Assembly (NCBI GenBank): GCA_900472175.1
Contig: UCHD01000001.1
Location: forward strand, 620,001 to 684,000
Direction: 5' to 3'
DNA from: Hyphomicrobiales bacterium
GTDB lineage: Bacteria; Pseudomonadota; Alphaproteobacteria; Rhizobiales; Rhizobiaceae
DNA length: 64,000 nucleotides
Program-made: the position numbers and the translations under genes
Shown here: one piece after another, positions 47,004 through 55,922 of the stretch
How positions within the stretch are numbered: the stretch's first letter is position 1
Layout: the number at the start of each line of letters is the position of its first letter
Notes under the pieces: generated by a model
What the model saw: only the letters and a program-made list of their open reading frames with translations
Told to the model about the DNA's origin: nothing
The model's database searches: none

Positions 47004-47663
47004 TTAGGAATTCGCATTTTGAAAGACGCCTCTCAGGTTGTGCCGCAACGCCTAAAACCCCGGAAAACCCCGGTTCAATCACGATCGGGGGTCACCGTAG
47101 AAGCGATCCATGAAGCCGCCATTCAGGTTTTGCTGAGCGAAGGGTTATCGCGGCTGACCACCACGCGGGTGGCGGAACGCGGCGGCGTTTCGGTTGGAAC
47201 GCTGTATCAGTACTTCCCCAACAAGGAGGCTTTGCTGTTCGCCATCCTTCTACGTCATTTCGAAGAAGTGGCTGAGGCGCTGGAGCGAGTGGATATTGCA
47301 ACGAATGGCCGGCCGCTGGAAGAGCTGGCTGAAAGCATCGCGGATGCCTATGTCTCCGTAAAGGTCGCGCGGCCCGACGCAACAATCGCTCTCTATCGCG
47401 TCGCGGGAGCCATCGATCAGTTCAAGATGTCCCCCGATATACATGTAAGACTTGTGAACGCCGTTATCCGGGTGCTCACCAACGCCTCGGATGCTTCATT
47501 CACGGAGCCGAGGAAGGTATCGTTCACCCTTCTTTCGGCGTTGGCCGGTGTTTCGCGGGGAAGCTTTGCCAATCTGGCTTCCGGCCCAGAGATACTTGAA
47601 GGTTTTCGCGAGGAGGCGCGATTGCTGTCGCGGGCATATCTGAGGGCGGCCGCGCAAATCTGA
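46992..47663 (+). CDS. TetR family transcriptional regulator
   Basis: 223 aa if ATG 46992 is used. The helix-turn-helix spans ~36-80 (LTTTRVAERGGVSVGTLYQYFPNKEALL), and the C-terminal ligand domain is helical. The first ~17 residues before PRKTPVQSRSG are unusual for the family; GTG 47040 and TTG 47019 are other possible starts. Divergent from the TRAP binding protein, which it probably controls. Confidence 0.9.
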   Translation: MILQLGIRILKDASQVVPQRLKPRKTPVQSRSGVTVEAIHEAAIQVLLSEGLSRLTTTRVAERGGVSVGTLYQYFPNKEALLFAILLRHFEEVAEALERVDIATNGRPLEELAESIADAYVSVKVARPDATIALYRVAGAIDQFKMSPDIHVRLVNAVIRVLTNASDASFTEPRKVSFTLLSALAGVSRGSFANLASGPEILEGFREEARLLSRAYLRAAAQI

Positions 47664-47671
47664 CGATCAGA

Positions 47672-47699
47672 ATGTCCGCTTCGGGCCGAAAGCGGACAT
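47672..47699. repeat. Dispersed palindrome ATGTCCGCTT...AAGCGGACAT
   Basis: 10-bp perfect arms with a self-complementary centre (TTCGG/CCGAA, one-base bulge). This element is widespread in intergenic DNA of Rhizobiales, where it gives rise to spurious ORFs beginning MSASGRKRT, as here. It follows the TetR stop by 8 bp. Confidence 0.75.
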
Positions 47700-47796
47700 C
47701 GTGCCGTTGTTGCAAAATGGGCATCCGGCGGCAGCTGAATGTTTGTGCTGCAAGCGGTTCGATCTCAAAATATGCGTTGGTTCCACATTCAGTTAG

Positions 47797-47824
47797 AGGC
47801 CGCGGATCGCTCCGCGGCCTTTTT
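47797..47824 (+). terminator. Rho-independent terminator after the TetR gene
   Basis: AGGCCGCGGA / TCCGCGGCCT with loop TCGC, then TTTT on the plus strand. It lies 134 bp after the TetR stop, past the dispersed repeat, and just before the convergent oxidoreductase gene end. Confidence 0.85.
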
Positions 47825-47847
47825 GATGGTGCAAGACGTCCGAGGAC

Positions 47848-48774
47848 TCAATCGAAAAACGCATCCACGAATTTGCGCCGTCCGAGCATGAAGGCGTCGG
47901 CGACGTGGCGGAGCGGGGAGAGATCGACGTCCGATGTCTTCGCCTTGATGATCTCGGCGAAGCGGGCGTAAAGCGCCGGATATTCCTGCTCCGGCTCGTC
48001 ATGCACCAGCTTGCCGTCGATCGACAGTTTTGCGCCGCCTTCAGAGAGAACCATCATGCCGGCATCGGTTTCGGCGACGATGTCCCAGCTCTGATGGCCG
48101 GTCTGGCGCCAGTCGAATTCGGCCGAGACCGGCAGGTTGCTTGCATCGCTGAAAACGATCGAGGCGGCGATGGGGGCGTCGCGGTTTTCCGGGAATTCCA
48201 GCGTCGCCGAGGTGATGAACAGCGGGTTGGGCAGGATATGGGTGACGATCGACAGCGCGTTGATGCCCGGATCGAAGACGCCGAGACCGCCAGCGGCCCA
48301 GATCCAGTCCTGGTTCGGATGCCAGTGGCGCACGTCTTCCTTCCAGATCACCTTGACATCGTTGATCTTCGTTGAAGCCAGGAAGGCCTTGGCAGCCTCG
48401 ACGGCGGGCGCATAACGCGAGTGCCAGCTGGCAAACAGCGACAGGCCTTTCGAATCCGCAAGCGCTTGAAGGTCGGCGACTTCGCTCAGCGTCGCGCCCG
48501 GTGGTTTTTCAAGGAACACATGCTTGCCGGCTTCAAGCGCCGTGCGGGCGGCGGCATAGCGGAACTGCGGCGGCATGCAGAGCGAAACCGCATCGATGGC
48601 CGGAACCGCGTCAAGCATTGCCTCGATCGACTTGAAATTGTCGATGCCATCGACGACGCCGTGGCGGCTGGCGGCGGCAATCAGCTTGTAGTCGGCATTC
48701 TTGGCGATGGAAGGAAGATGCTGGTCGCGGACGATCTTGCCGACGCCAACGATCGAGATATGGATGGGGCTCAT
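47848..48774 (-). CDS. Gfo/Idh/MocA family oxidoreductase, L-arabinose/D-galactose 1-dehydrogenase-like
   Basis: 308 aa. Rossmann domain opens ISIVGVGKIVRDQHLPSI, then LEAGKHVFLEKPPGAT (the catalytic Lys lies in EKPP) and the WKEDVRHWHP...WIWAAGGLGVFDPGINALSIVTHILP block that, from memory, closely matches Azospirillum L-arabinose 1-dehydrogenase. It would oxidise an aldopyranose to the lactone with NAD(P). ATG 48774 chosen; the extension to 48900 is not family-like. No other sugar pathway genes nearby. Confidence 0.88.
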   Translation of the reverse strand: MSPIHISIVGVGKIVRDQHLPSIAKNADYKLIAAASRHGVVDGIDNFKSIEAMLDAVPAIDAVSLCMPPQFRYAAARTALEAGKHVFLEKPPGATLSEVADLQALADSKGLSLFASWHSRYAPAVEAAKAFLASTKINDVKVIWKEDVRHWHPNQDWIWAAGGLGVFDPGINALSIVTHILPNPLFITSATLEFPENRDAPIAASIVFSDASNLPVSAEFDWRQTGHQSWDIVAETDAGMMVLSEGGAKLSIDGKLVHDEPEQEYPALYARFAEIIKAKTSDVDLSPLRHVADAFMLGRRKFVDAFFD

Positions 48775-48950
48775 GATGTGTCGCTCGATTTGTATGACTT
48801 TTATGGTGCGCTTTGTAGCAGAAAGACGGTTCCGGGCAAGCGGCTGTCGCAGTCTGTAAACGATGACCTGCAGACAATCGTCTTTGCCGGTGGTGGACAA
48901 TAGCCAAGCTGCGCTATTTGGGTAGTCTGCATTTTGAAACAGGAGTCGCC

Positions 48951-49793
48951 ATGCCCCCGATCATTCGAAAAGCCAGCCGCGCCGATCTCGATGTCCTGAT
49001 CGACTGGGCGGCCAGGGAGGGCTGGAACCCCGGTCTCGACGATGCGCCGGCCTTCTGGGCTGCGGATCCGGACGGTTACTGGATTGCCGAGGAAGACGGC
49101 ATCATGGCCGCGGCACTGTCGCTGGTGCGCTACGATGAGACTTATGCGTTTCTCGGTTTCTATATGGTGCATCCCGATCATCGCGGGCAGGGGATCGGTC
49201 TGGCGCTGTGGCAAAGGGCGCTTTCGGAGGCAGGCAGCCGGACGGTGGGGCTGGATGGGGTGGTGGCCCAGCAGGACAACTACCGCAAGTCCGGGTTTGC
49301 CTATGCTCATGCCAATTTCCGCTACGGCGGCGAGGTTGTCTGCACCGAGCCGCCCGGTACGGAACTGGTTTCTGTTTCGCCCGTTCTTGTGCCGATGCTG
49401 GCCGATTATGATGCGCGGTTCAATCCGGTGCGCAGGGATGCGTTCCTGCGCGAATGGCTGAAAGCCATGGATACGCGCGAAAGCTTTGCTCTCCTGCGCA
49501 ATTCCGAGGTTCTCGGCTACGGCACCATCCGCGCCTGCCGCGAGGGACACAAGATCGGCCCACTGTTTGCCGATAGCGAGACAAACGCCGACCTGATTTT
49601 CCGCAAGCTGGTGACCAGTGTCGGCGGCGGCCAGGTCTATCTCGATATCCCCGAGCCCAACGCCGCCGCCCGGGCGCTCTGCGATCGCTACAATCTGAAG
49701 CCGGTGTTTGAAACGGCACGGATGTATCGTGGTCCGGTGCCGGACCTGCCGCTCGGACAGATTTATGGGATCACCACATTCGAGCTGGGATAG
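48951..49793 (+). CDS. GNAT family N-acetyltransferase with C-terminal second domain
   Basis: 280 aa. The first GNAT domain (~1-130) has FYMVHPDHRGQGIGLALWQRA. A C-terminal domain (~150-275) of the Acetyltransf_18 type follows, with NAAARALCDRYNLKPVFETARMYRGP. AGGAG six bases before ATG 48951 fixes the start. Acceptor unknown. Confidence 0.88.
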   Translation: MPPIIRKASRADLDVLIDWAAREGWNPGLDDAPAFWAADPDGYWIAEEDGIMAAALSLVRYDETYAFLGFYMVHPDHRGQGIGLALWQRALSEAGSRTVGLDGVVAQQDNYRKSGFAYAHANFRYGGEVVCTEPPGTELVSVSPVLVPMLADYDARFNPVRRDAFLREWLKAMDTRESFALLRNSEVLGYGTIRACREGHKIGPLFADSETNADLIFRKLVTSVGGGQVYLDIPEPNAAARALCDRYNLKPVFETARMYRGPVPDLPLGQIYGITTFELG

Positions 49794-49796
49794 GCG

Positions 49797-50015
49797 TCAG
49801 CTCCAGAATGGCAGGCTGTGATGGCCACCGAGGATGACGATGCTGGCGAACACCGCGATGACCAGAAGCACGACGAGCACCCAGAACAGGCCGCTTGACG
49901 CCTGGGTTTCCTCGACGAAAACAGGTTCCTTGTTGCGCAGCGCGTTCATCGCGTGACGCGGATCGCCCCATTTGACGCGCCGGAATCGGAAGGCATTTTG
50001 CGATTCGTGTTTCAT
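49797..50015 (-). CDS. Small single-pass membrane protein, unknown function
   Basis: 72 aa from ATG 50015 (80 aa from ATG 50039; neither has a good ribosome site). Basic N-terminal half, then one hydrophobic helix (GLFWVLVVLLVIAVFASIVI, about 43-62) near the C-terminus, so likely N-in. I do not recognise a family. Convergent with the GNAT gene, 3 bp apart. Confidence 0.6.
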   Translation of the reverse strand: MKHESQNAFRFRRVKWGDPRHAMNALRNKEPVFVEETQASSGLFWVLVVLLVIAVFASIVILGGHHSLPFWS

Positions 50016-50096
50016 GGAACGGAAAGCTAAAGCCTCCATTTGAACGGTGGCTTAAAGGTTTTGGTAAAATTTTAGCGTTTGCTTGTGGATGGTGGT

Positions 50097-51011
50097 TCAG
50101 GCGGTGCTGCCCGCCTCCGCATGCAGCCAGCTTCGAAAGCTTGCGGCCAGCGGGCTCGCTTTCAGCGGCGAGAGGACGAAATAGGCAAAGCCGGGCGGCC
50201 CTGCGATCGACAAGGCGAACGGACGCACCAGTCGGCCCGCAGCAAGATCGTCCGCCACCAGCGCCTCGTCGCCAAGCGTTATGCCCCGGCCGTCGATCGC
50301 CGCCTGAAGGGCAAGATGGGTATCCTTGTAGAGTAAACCCGGTTGCGGATCGAAACCATCGACGCCCGCCGCCAGCATCCACATGCGCCAGTCCGGCCAG
50401 ACGACGCCCTGTCCGCTCCAGGACTGGTGGATCAACGGATAGCGGAGAATATCCTCCGGCGTTGAGAGGGCCGCGCCGCGCTGCAGCAGTGCGGGACTGC
50501 AAACCGGAAAGATGACGTGCTCGAACAGCCGGCCGGCCTGCAGGCCGGGATAGACGCCGGGTCCGAAGCGTATCGCCACATCGACCTCGTCCTGGTCGAA
50601 ATCCTGCACGTCGCAGGTGACGTTGAGGCGGACTTCGGCGTTGGGTTCCTTCGTTGCGAACCGGTCCAGCCGCGGCACCAGCCACTTCGCCGCAATCGAG
50701 GTCGGTGCTGTGACGTTGAGGCGGAATTTGTGCTGCTCCTGGCTTTTCCGGGCCTGGCTGGCAGCACTTCTAAGGCTTGCCAGCGCGTCGGAGGCGGCTT
50801 CGCAGAGGATTTCTCCGGCCCGGGTAAGTTCCAGCGACCGTCCCTTGCGGACGAACAGCGTCACGCCAAGCTGCGCCTCGAGTTCCTTGATCTGGTGGCT
50901 GACGGCCGCGGGCGTGAGCTTTAATTCCTCGCCGGCACGGGTGAAGTTGAGATGCCGCCCGGCCAGTTCGAGCACCTGCAGCGAGCGCGTTCCGGGAATG
51001 TGTCGAACCAT
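50097..51011 (-). CDS. LysR family regulator (GcvA-like)
   Basis: 304 aa. Winged helix 8-67 (HLNFTRAGEELKLTPAAVSHQIKELEAQLG) and a type-2 periplasmic-like effector domain. Divergent from an MFS transporter, with a palindrome in the gap; probably controls it. Confidence 0.92.
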   Translation of the reverse strand: MVRHIPGTRSLQVLELAGRHLNFTRAGEELKLTPAAVSHQIKELEAQLGVTLFVRKGRSLELTRAGEILCEAASDALASLRSAASQARKSQEQHKFRLNVTAPTSIAAKWLVPRLDRFATKEPNAEVRLNVTCDVQDFDQDEVDVAIRFGPGVYPGLQAGRLFEHVIFPVCSPALLQRGAALSTPEDILRYPLIHQSWSGQGVVWPDWRMWMLAAGVDGFDPQPGLLYKDTHLALQAAIDGRGITLGDEALVADDLAAGRLVRPFALSIAGPPGFAYFVLSPLKASPLAASFRSWLHAEAGSTA

Positions 51012-51041
51012 GAGCGGAGCTTCAAAAAAAACTAACAGATA

Positions 51042-51057
51042 CGCATAGAATTATGCG
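51042..51057. promoter_or_regulatory. Palindrome in the LysR / MFS divergent promoter
   Basis: CGCATA-GAAT-TATGCG, 6-bp perfect arms, about 30 bp before the LysR start and 75 bp before the MFS start. Size and position fit a LysR recognition site. Confidence 0.5.
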
Positions 51058-51130
51058 CTTCCGCCAAGCGAAACAATGCTGAATATCCCGCTGCAAGCCA
51101 TCATGGCAAAATGAATTTGAAAGACAGGGC

Positions 51131-52348
51131 ATGCAGCGCGCACCGGACGGATTTTCATTCCCCTTCATCGCCGCCTGTGTGGCCATGGTCAGCGTTACCT
51201 ATGGCATGGGGCGATATGCCTATGGCCTCTTCCTGCCGTCCATTCGCACGGACTTCGATCTTGGCACTGTCGATCTTGCCCTGATCGCAAGCCTGAATAC
51301 CGCCGTTTATCTTCTGGCAACCGTCATTGCTTCGGCGTGCGCCATCTATTTCCGGCCGCGGACCTTGATTGTCGCGGCGGGCCTGATCACCACCTGCGGC
51401 CTGCTGCTGACCGGTCTTGCGACACGCTTTGAGGTCGCGGCTGGTGGCATCGTCCTTGCCGGGGTCGGTGGTGGCATCCTGTCGCCTGCGATGTTCGAGG
51501 CAATCGAAGCCTGGCTGTCGGCGCGATGGAAGACGCGGGCCATTGCGGCGGTCAACGCTGGCGCGGCACCCGGCCTGATCGTCACCGGATTGGCGGCCTA
51601 CTGGCTGCAATCGTCCTGGCAGCAGGTCTGGATCGCCATGGGCGTCATTGGCCTCGCCGTGACGCTGTGGCAGGCCTGGCTTCTTCCCGGGGACCGGCTG
51701 CACCGAGAAGGGGGGCAGGTAAGATTGCCTCTCCGTCCGGGGCTATTTCTGCGCGCCATATGTCTGCCGCTCTATCTGTCACTTTTTGTCTATGGATTGC
51801 TTCTGAGCACCTATCTGACCTTCGCCGTCGACCTCATCGTCTCGACCGGCGGCATGTCCTTCCCGGCCGACCGGCTCTTCTGGGTTCTGCTCGGTGTGGC
51901 CGGACTGCCGGCGGTGTTCACGGGGGAGGCGGTGCGGCGGTTTGGTGTCCGGGGCTTGCTTGCGATCAGCATGCCGGTCTCCGGCCTATCCTACCTGCTG
52001 CTTACCGTGGCGCCCGGCAATCCGGCCGCCGTGTTCACGTCAGCCATTCTGTTCGGCGTCTCGTCCGTCGCCCCGGGAAACGGGTTCCTCGTCTGGGGCA
52101 TATCGCTCTTCCGGGACCGGCCGTCGGTGGGAGCGGGAGCGGTGTTTTTCGTTCTGTCGCTTGCAATCATCGCCGGACCGGTGCTCGCCGGACTGATGGC
52201 GGAGCATTTCGGCCCGTTGGCATTCTTCTATCTTCTGGTGCTGTTGCCGGTGCTGATTGTCCCGCTTTTTCCACGCCAAATTTTCGGCACAGAGAAAACC
52301 ACCGCGGACGAGGAGGAGCTGCCCGCCGCGCAATCAAAGAACGCCTGA
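51131..52348 (+). CDS. MFS transporter (YbfB/YjiJ-like)
   Basis: 405 aa with 12 predicted helices. YGMGRYAYGLFLPSIRTDF near the start and the overall pattern fit the YbfB/YjiJ branch. Substrate unknown. The C-terminal tail is acidic and soluble. Divergent from the LysR gene. Confidence 0.88.
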   Translation: MQRAPDGFSFPFIAACVAMVSVTYGMGRYAYGLFLPSIRTDFDLGTVDLALIASLNTAVYLLATVIASACAIYFRPRTLIVAAGLITTCGLLLTGLATRFEVAAGGIVLAGVGGGILSPAMFEAIEAWLSARWKTRAIAAVNAGAAPGLIVTGLAAYWLQSSWQQVWIAMGVIGLAVTLWQAWLLPGDRLHREGGQVRLPLRPGLFLRAICLPLYLSLFVYGLLLSTYLTFAVDLIVSTGGMSFPADRLFWVLLGVAGLPAVFTGEAVRRFGVRGLLAISMPVSGLSYLLLTVAPGNPAAVFTSAILFGVSSVAPGNGFLVWGISLFRDRPSVGAGAVFFVLSLAIIAGPVLAGLMAEHFGPLAFFYLLVLLPVLIVPLFPRQIFGTEKTTADEEELPAAQSKNA

Positions 52349-52371
52349 GATGTGCGGATGGCCGGTTAGCA

Positions 52372-53784
52372 CTAACGCGCAATGGCCTTGCGCAGCGCCG
52401 CAAAAACGCGATCGTCCTGGCATTGCGAGACATTGAAGCGCATGAAGCCGGCGGCCGATTGCGACAGGCTGAAGACGTTGCCGGGGGCAAGAACGATATT
52501 GTCGGCAAGGGCTTCCCGGGCAATGTCTGCCGAATCAAGTCCCTCCGGCAACTGGCACCATAAAAACATCCCGGCCTGCGGTTCGATCCACGGCACGAGA
52601 CCAAGGTTTTTCAGCCGGGGGCCGATGTCTGCCATGGCGCGGGCGAGGCGGTGTTTGAGCCCCTCCATATGCTTGCGGTAACTGCCGTCACGCAGCACAT
52701 TTAGCACCAGTTCGGCGGTGAGACGGCCGCCGCCGAAGGTGGTGGCGATCTTCAGGTCGGTCAGTCCTTCGATCCAGTCCAGGCGGGCCGCGATGAAACC
52801 GCAGCGCGCCGATGCTGAGAGCGTTTTGGAAAAGCTGCCGATATGGATGACGCGCTCAAGGCCATCGAAGGCGGCAAGCCGGGGTACAGGGGCATGCTCG
52901 AAATCGGCGAAGATATCGTCCTCGATGATGGTCAGCCCGGCCTGTTCAGCAAGTTTCAGTACCCGGTGTGCCGTCACTGGCGAGAGCGTTGCGCCGGTCG
53001 GGTTGTGGATGGCTGAATTGGTGATGTAGAGCCGCGGCTTGTGCTCATGCAACACCTTGGCGAACTGCTCGATATCAGGCCCGGTAGGTGTATAGGGGGC
53101 GCTGACGATGCGGGCGCGATGGGCACGCAGCAGTGCATGGAAATTGAAGTAGCAGGGATCGTCGATCAAGACGGTATCTCCCGGCTCGAGCAGAAACCGG
53201 CAAATGAGATCCAGCGCCTGGGTTCCCGATTCAGTCAGCATGATCTGGTCCGGCGTGGTGTCAATGCCGTGCTCGCCCATTCGGCGCGCAATCAGTTGGC
53301 GCAACGGTGGCAGGCCAAGCGGCGTGCCATAGTCGGCGAGCGACGGATCGCCGGCACGCGACAGGGTTCGCAAGGCGCGGCGCACGCCATCGTGTGGCAG
53401 CCAGGAGGGCGGCAACCAACCGCATCCCGGCTTGAGATCATCGCTGGCCGCGTCCAGCGACTGGCGCGACACCCAGAAGGGATCGACCGCCCGGTCCAGC
53501 TTCGGCCCGGCTTCGGACAAGGCAAACGGGGCGGCCTGGCTTGCCACGTAATAGCCTGAGCCGGGACGCGGCTGGATCACCCCTTCGGCGGCAAGACGGT
53601 CATAGGCCTCGACCACGGTGGAGGTCGAGACCCGCAACGTTCGGGCAAACGCGCGGATCGACGGCAGCTTGTCGCCTGATGTCAGGCTGCGGCCCGCGAT
53701 ACGTTGCCTGATCGTGGCGATGACCATGGCTATCCGGGTGCCGCTCTTCGTTTCGTCAGCCATCTGTATGTGATCCGATGCCAT
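52372..53784 (-). CDS. MocR-type regulator (GntR HTH fused to aminotransferase domain)
   Basis: 470 aa. GntR winged helix at ~15-80 (LPSIRAFARTLRVSTSTVVEAYDRLAAEGVI), a linker, then a fold-type I PLP domain (~110-465) with YGTPLGLPPLR, HNPTGA and the PLP lysine in IGSFSKTLSASARCGF. Such proteins sense PLP or amino compounds. Divergent from an EamA exporter; an 18-bp palindrome lies at its start. ATG 53784 or 53763. Confidence 0.93.
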   Translation of the reverse strand: MASDHIQMADETKSGTRIAMVIATIRQRIAGRSLTSGDKLPSIRAFARTLRVSTSTVVEAYDRLAAEGVIQPRPGSGYYVASQAAPFALSEAGPKLDRAVDPFWVSRQSLDAASDDLKPGCGWLPPSWLPHDGVRRALRTLSRAGDPSLADYGTPLGLPPLRQLIARRMGEHGIDTTPDQIMLTESGTQALDLICRFLLEPGDTVLIDDPCYFNFHALLRAHRARIVSAPYTPTGPDIEQFAKVLHEHKPRLYITNSAIHNPTGATLSPVTAHRVLKLAEQAGLTIIEDDIFADFEHAPVPRLAAFDGLERVIHIGSFSKTLSASARCGFIAARLDWIEGLTDLKIATTFGGGRLTAELVLNVLRDGSYRKHMEGLKHRLARAMADIGPRLKNLGLVPWIEPQAGMFLWCQLPEGLDSADIAREALADNIVLAPGNVFSLSQSAAGFMRFNVSQCQDDRVFAALRKAIAR

Positions 53785-53785
53785 A

Positions 53786-53803
53786 ACAGTTTTGCCAAAC
53801 TGT
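53786..53803. promoter_or_regulatory. Putative MocR operator
   Basis: ACAGTTT-TGCC-AAACTGT, perfect 7-bp arms, 1 bp before the MocR start codon and 65 bp before the divergent EamA gene. Likely binding site for the regulator, repressing itself and controlling the exporter. Confidence 0.55.
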
Positions 53804-53867
53804 ATAGGAGTGTCGCTGGCTTTGCCAGCCGCCGCCGCCGATAAGAGGAAAACGAAGGGAGTGTCGG

Positions 53868-54731
53868 ATGGACCGGATGGCGAGCGGCTGGATCAACGGA
53901 TTGATCGGCGTGGTGATCTTTAGCGGTTCACTGCCCGCGACACGCGTGGCGGTGATGCAGTTGGACCCGGTGTTCCTGACGGTGGCGCGGGCAGCGATTG
54001 CGGGGCTGTTGGCGCTCTGCCTGCTTCTCGTCTTCCGCCAGAAGCGGCCATCGCGAAACGATATCGTCTCGCTGGTGGTCGTTGCCCTCGGAGTGGTCGT
54101 CGGATTTCCGCTTTTGACGGCGCTGGCGCTTCAGTACGTCACCTCGGCGCATTCCATCGTTTTCGTCGGTCTGCTTCCACTCGCGACCGCGATTTTTGGC
54201 GTATTGCGCGGCGGCGAGCGGCCAAAGCCGGCCTTCTGGATATTCTCGACGCTCGGCAGTGCACTGGTCGCCGGTTTTGCCTTTGTGCAGGGTGGCGCGG
54301 CTTCGCCTCTCGGCGACGCATTGATGCTGGCCGCCATCATCGTCAGCGGGCTTGGTTATGCCGAAGGGGCAAGACTGTCGCGCACGCTCGGCGGCTGGCA
54401 GGTGATCTCATGGGCGCTGGTCCTGTCGCTGCCGGTGATGATTGCCCTGTCGGTTGCCTTCATGCCACCGACCTTTTCCGGTGTTGCACTGCCTGCCTGG
54501 TTGAGCCTCGCCTACGTGTCGCTGTTCAGCATGCTGATCGGTTTCATCTTCTGGTATCGCGGCCTTGTGCAGGGCGGCATCGCGGCTGTCGGGCAGTTGC
54601 AACTGTTGCAGCCATTCTTCGGTCTGGCGCTGGCAGCAACCCTGCTCCACGAGCCGGTGAGCTGGACGATGCTAGCGGTCACTGTCGCAGTCATCCTCTG
54701 CGTCGCCGGTGCGCGCAAATTTGGCCGGTAG
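53868..54731 (+). CDS. EamA/DMT family transporter
   Basis: 287 aa with ten predicted helices in two EamA repeats (~8-140 and ~150-285). Family members export amino acids and other metabolites. The MocR neighbour suggests an amine or amino acid related substrate. Convergent with the MFS gene, 15 bp apart. Confidence 0.9.
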   Translation: MDRMASGWINGLIGVVIFSGSLPATRVAVMQLDPVFLTVARAAIAGLLALCLLLVFRQKRPSRNDIVSLVVVALGVVVGFPLLTALALQYVTSAHSIVFVGLLPLATAIFGVLRGGERPKPAFWIFSTLGSALVAGFAFVQGGAASPLGDALMLAAIIVSGLGYAEGARLSRTLGGWQVISWALVLSLPVMIALSVAFMPPTFSGVALPAWLSLAYVSLFSMLIGFIFWYRGLVQGGIAAVGQLQLLQPFFGLALAATLLHEPVSWTMLAVTVAVILCVAGARKFGR

Positions 54732-54746
54732 GATCGGGCCACAGGA

Positions 54747-55913
54747 TCAGCTCCGCCGCATCTTCGCCAGCAGCAGGGCCGAGAGGGTGCTGGACAGCAG
54801 TCCGAGCGACAAAGGCAGACCCTGATACCCGGTCAGCTGCATCGCCAGGCCGGCCGCCGGCGACCCCAGGATGCCGCCGGCGCCCCAGGCAAGCGCGAAG
54901 GCCGCATTGCCGGCGATCAGGGCGTGACCGGTGAAACGCTCGCCGAGCTGGATCAGTGCCAGCGTATAGATCCCGAACGAGACCCCGCCCCAGACAAACA
55001 GGAGGGGCCAGATCAGCCACGAATCGAAGGCCAGCGGCAGAGCCAGGCAGCCGGCCAGCGAGGCCAGCGCGCAAAACAGCATGGTGCGCGCCGAACCGGC
55101 CTGTTCTGCCAGACGGCCGAGCAGGATCTGCAGTGCGGCATTGCCGGCGATGAAACAGGTGATCAGCGACGCGATGCGCGCTTCGGCGCTGCCGAGCGCT
55201 GCGCCATAGACCGCGAACAGAGAGAGCAGGGATTGCTCGAAGGCGGCTGCGGTGAAGACCGCAAACAACAGCAGCGGCGCCAAGCCGAAGAAGCCGCCGA
55301 CTGATGTTGCGGCCCCTTCATGTGGCATATCGGGCAGGCGCGGCACGACGGCAAGGACAATGAGGCCGCAGAGGAGAAAGGCGGCGATGCCGATCAGGAA
55401 GGGCGGCCACCCCTCGGTCCCGACCAGGCTGAGTGACAGCGGGCCGATAGCGAATCCGCCGGAAACGGCCGACGAGTAGAGACCCATGATGCGGCCCCGG
55501 CGCGGCGCGGGCGTCGCCGCGATCAACCAGGTTTCGCTGATCACATAGAGCGGATTGGCGGCAAAACCGAGCAGGAAGCGCAGCGGCATCCAGGCCCAGA
55601 CATTCTGGGTGACGGCAATCGCCAATAGGATAGGCGCTGTCAGGAACAGGCAGAACAGCGCTAGCCGCGTTCCGCCCGCGCGGCGCGCCAGTGCGGGGAT
55701 GAAGGGCGCAGAGATGACGAAGCCCAGCGGCGTCATCGCCGCCGAGAGGCCGATCAGGCCGGGTGCCGTGCCCTGCCGCTCCAGAATGAAGCTGAGTAGC
55801 GGATAGGTCAGCCCTTGTGCGACGGCAAACACCGTGATGGTCGCAATGATGCCTGCCATGGCCGCCCATGGGATCCGTTCGTCCCGCGGTGAATGCGTGG
55901 TTTCGACCGTCAT
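54747..55913 (-). CDS. MFS transporter
   Basis: 388 aa, 12 helices, with MGLYSSAVSGGFAIGPL in helix 5 region, as in sugar/drug efflux MFS_1 proteins (YcaD-like). Substrate unknown. It starts 9 bp after the DUF1127 gene, so both are probably one transcript. Confidence 0.88.
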   Translation of the reverse strand: MTVETTHSPRDERIPWAAMAGIIATITVFAVAQGLTYPLLSFILERQGTAPGLIGLSAAMTPLGFVISAPFIPALARRAGGTRLALFCLFLTAPILLAIAVTQNVWAWMPLRFLLGFAANPLYVISETWLIAATPAPRRGRIMGLYSSAVSGGFAIGPLSLSLVGTEGWPPFLIGIAAFLLCGLIVLAVVPRLPDMPHEGAATSVGGFFGLAPLLLFAVFTAAAFEQSLLSLFAVYGAALGSAEARIASLITCFIAGNAALQILLGRLAEQAGSARTMLFCALASLAGCLALPLAFDSWLIWPLLFVWGGVSFGIYTLALIQLGERFTGHALIAGNAAFALAWGAGGILGSPAAGLAMQLTGYQGLPLSLGLLSSTLSALLLAKMRRS

Positions 55914-55922
55914 GCGATTGTC

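Noticed and set aside
47735-47800. tRNA-like GGTTCGATC segment after the TetR gene
   Set aside because: No acceptor stem, anticodon arm or correct spacing could be drawn.
47672-47971. ORF beginning MSASGRKRT
   Set aside because: It arises from the dispersed palindrome and runs antisense into the oxidoreductase gene.
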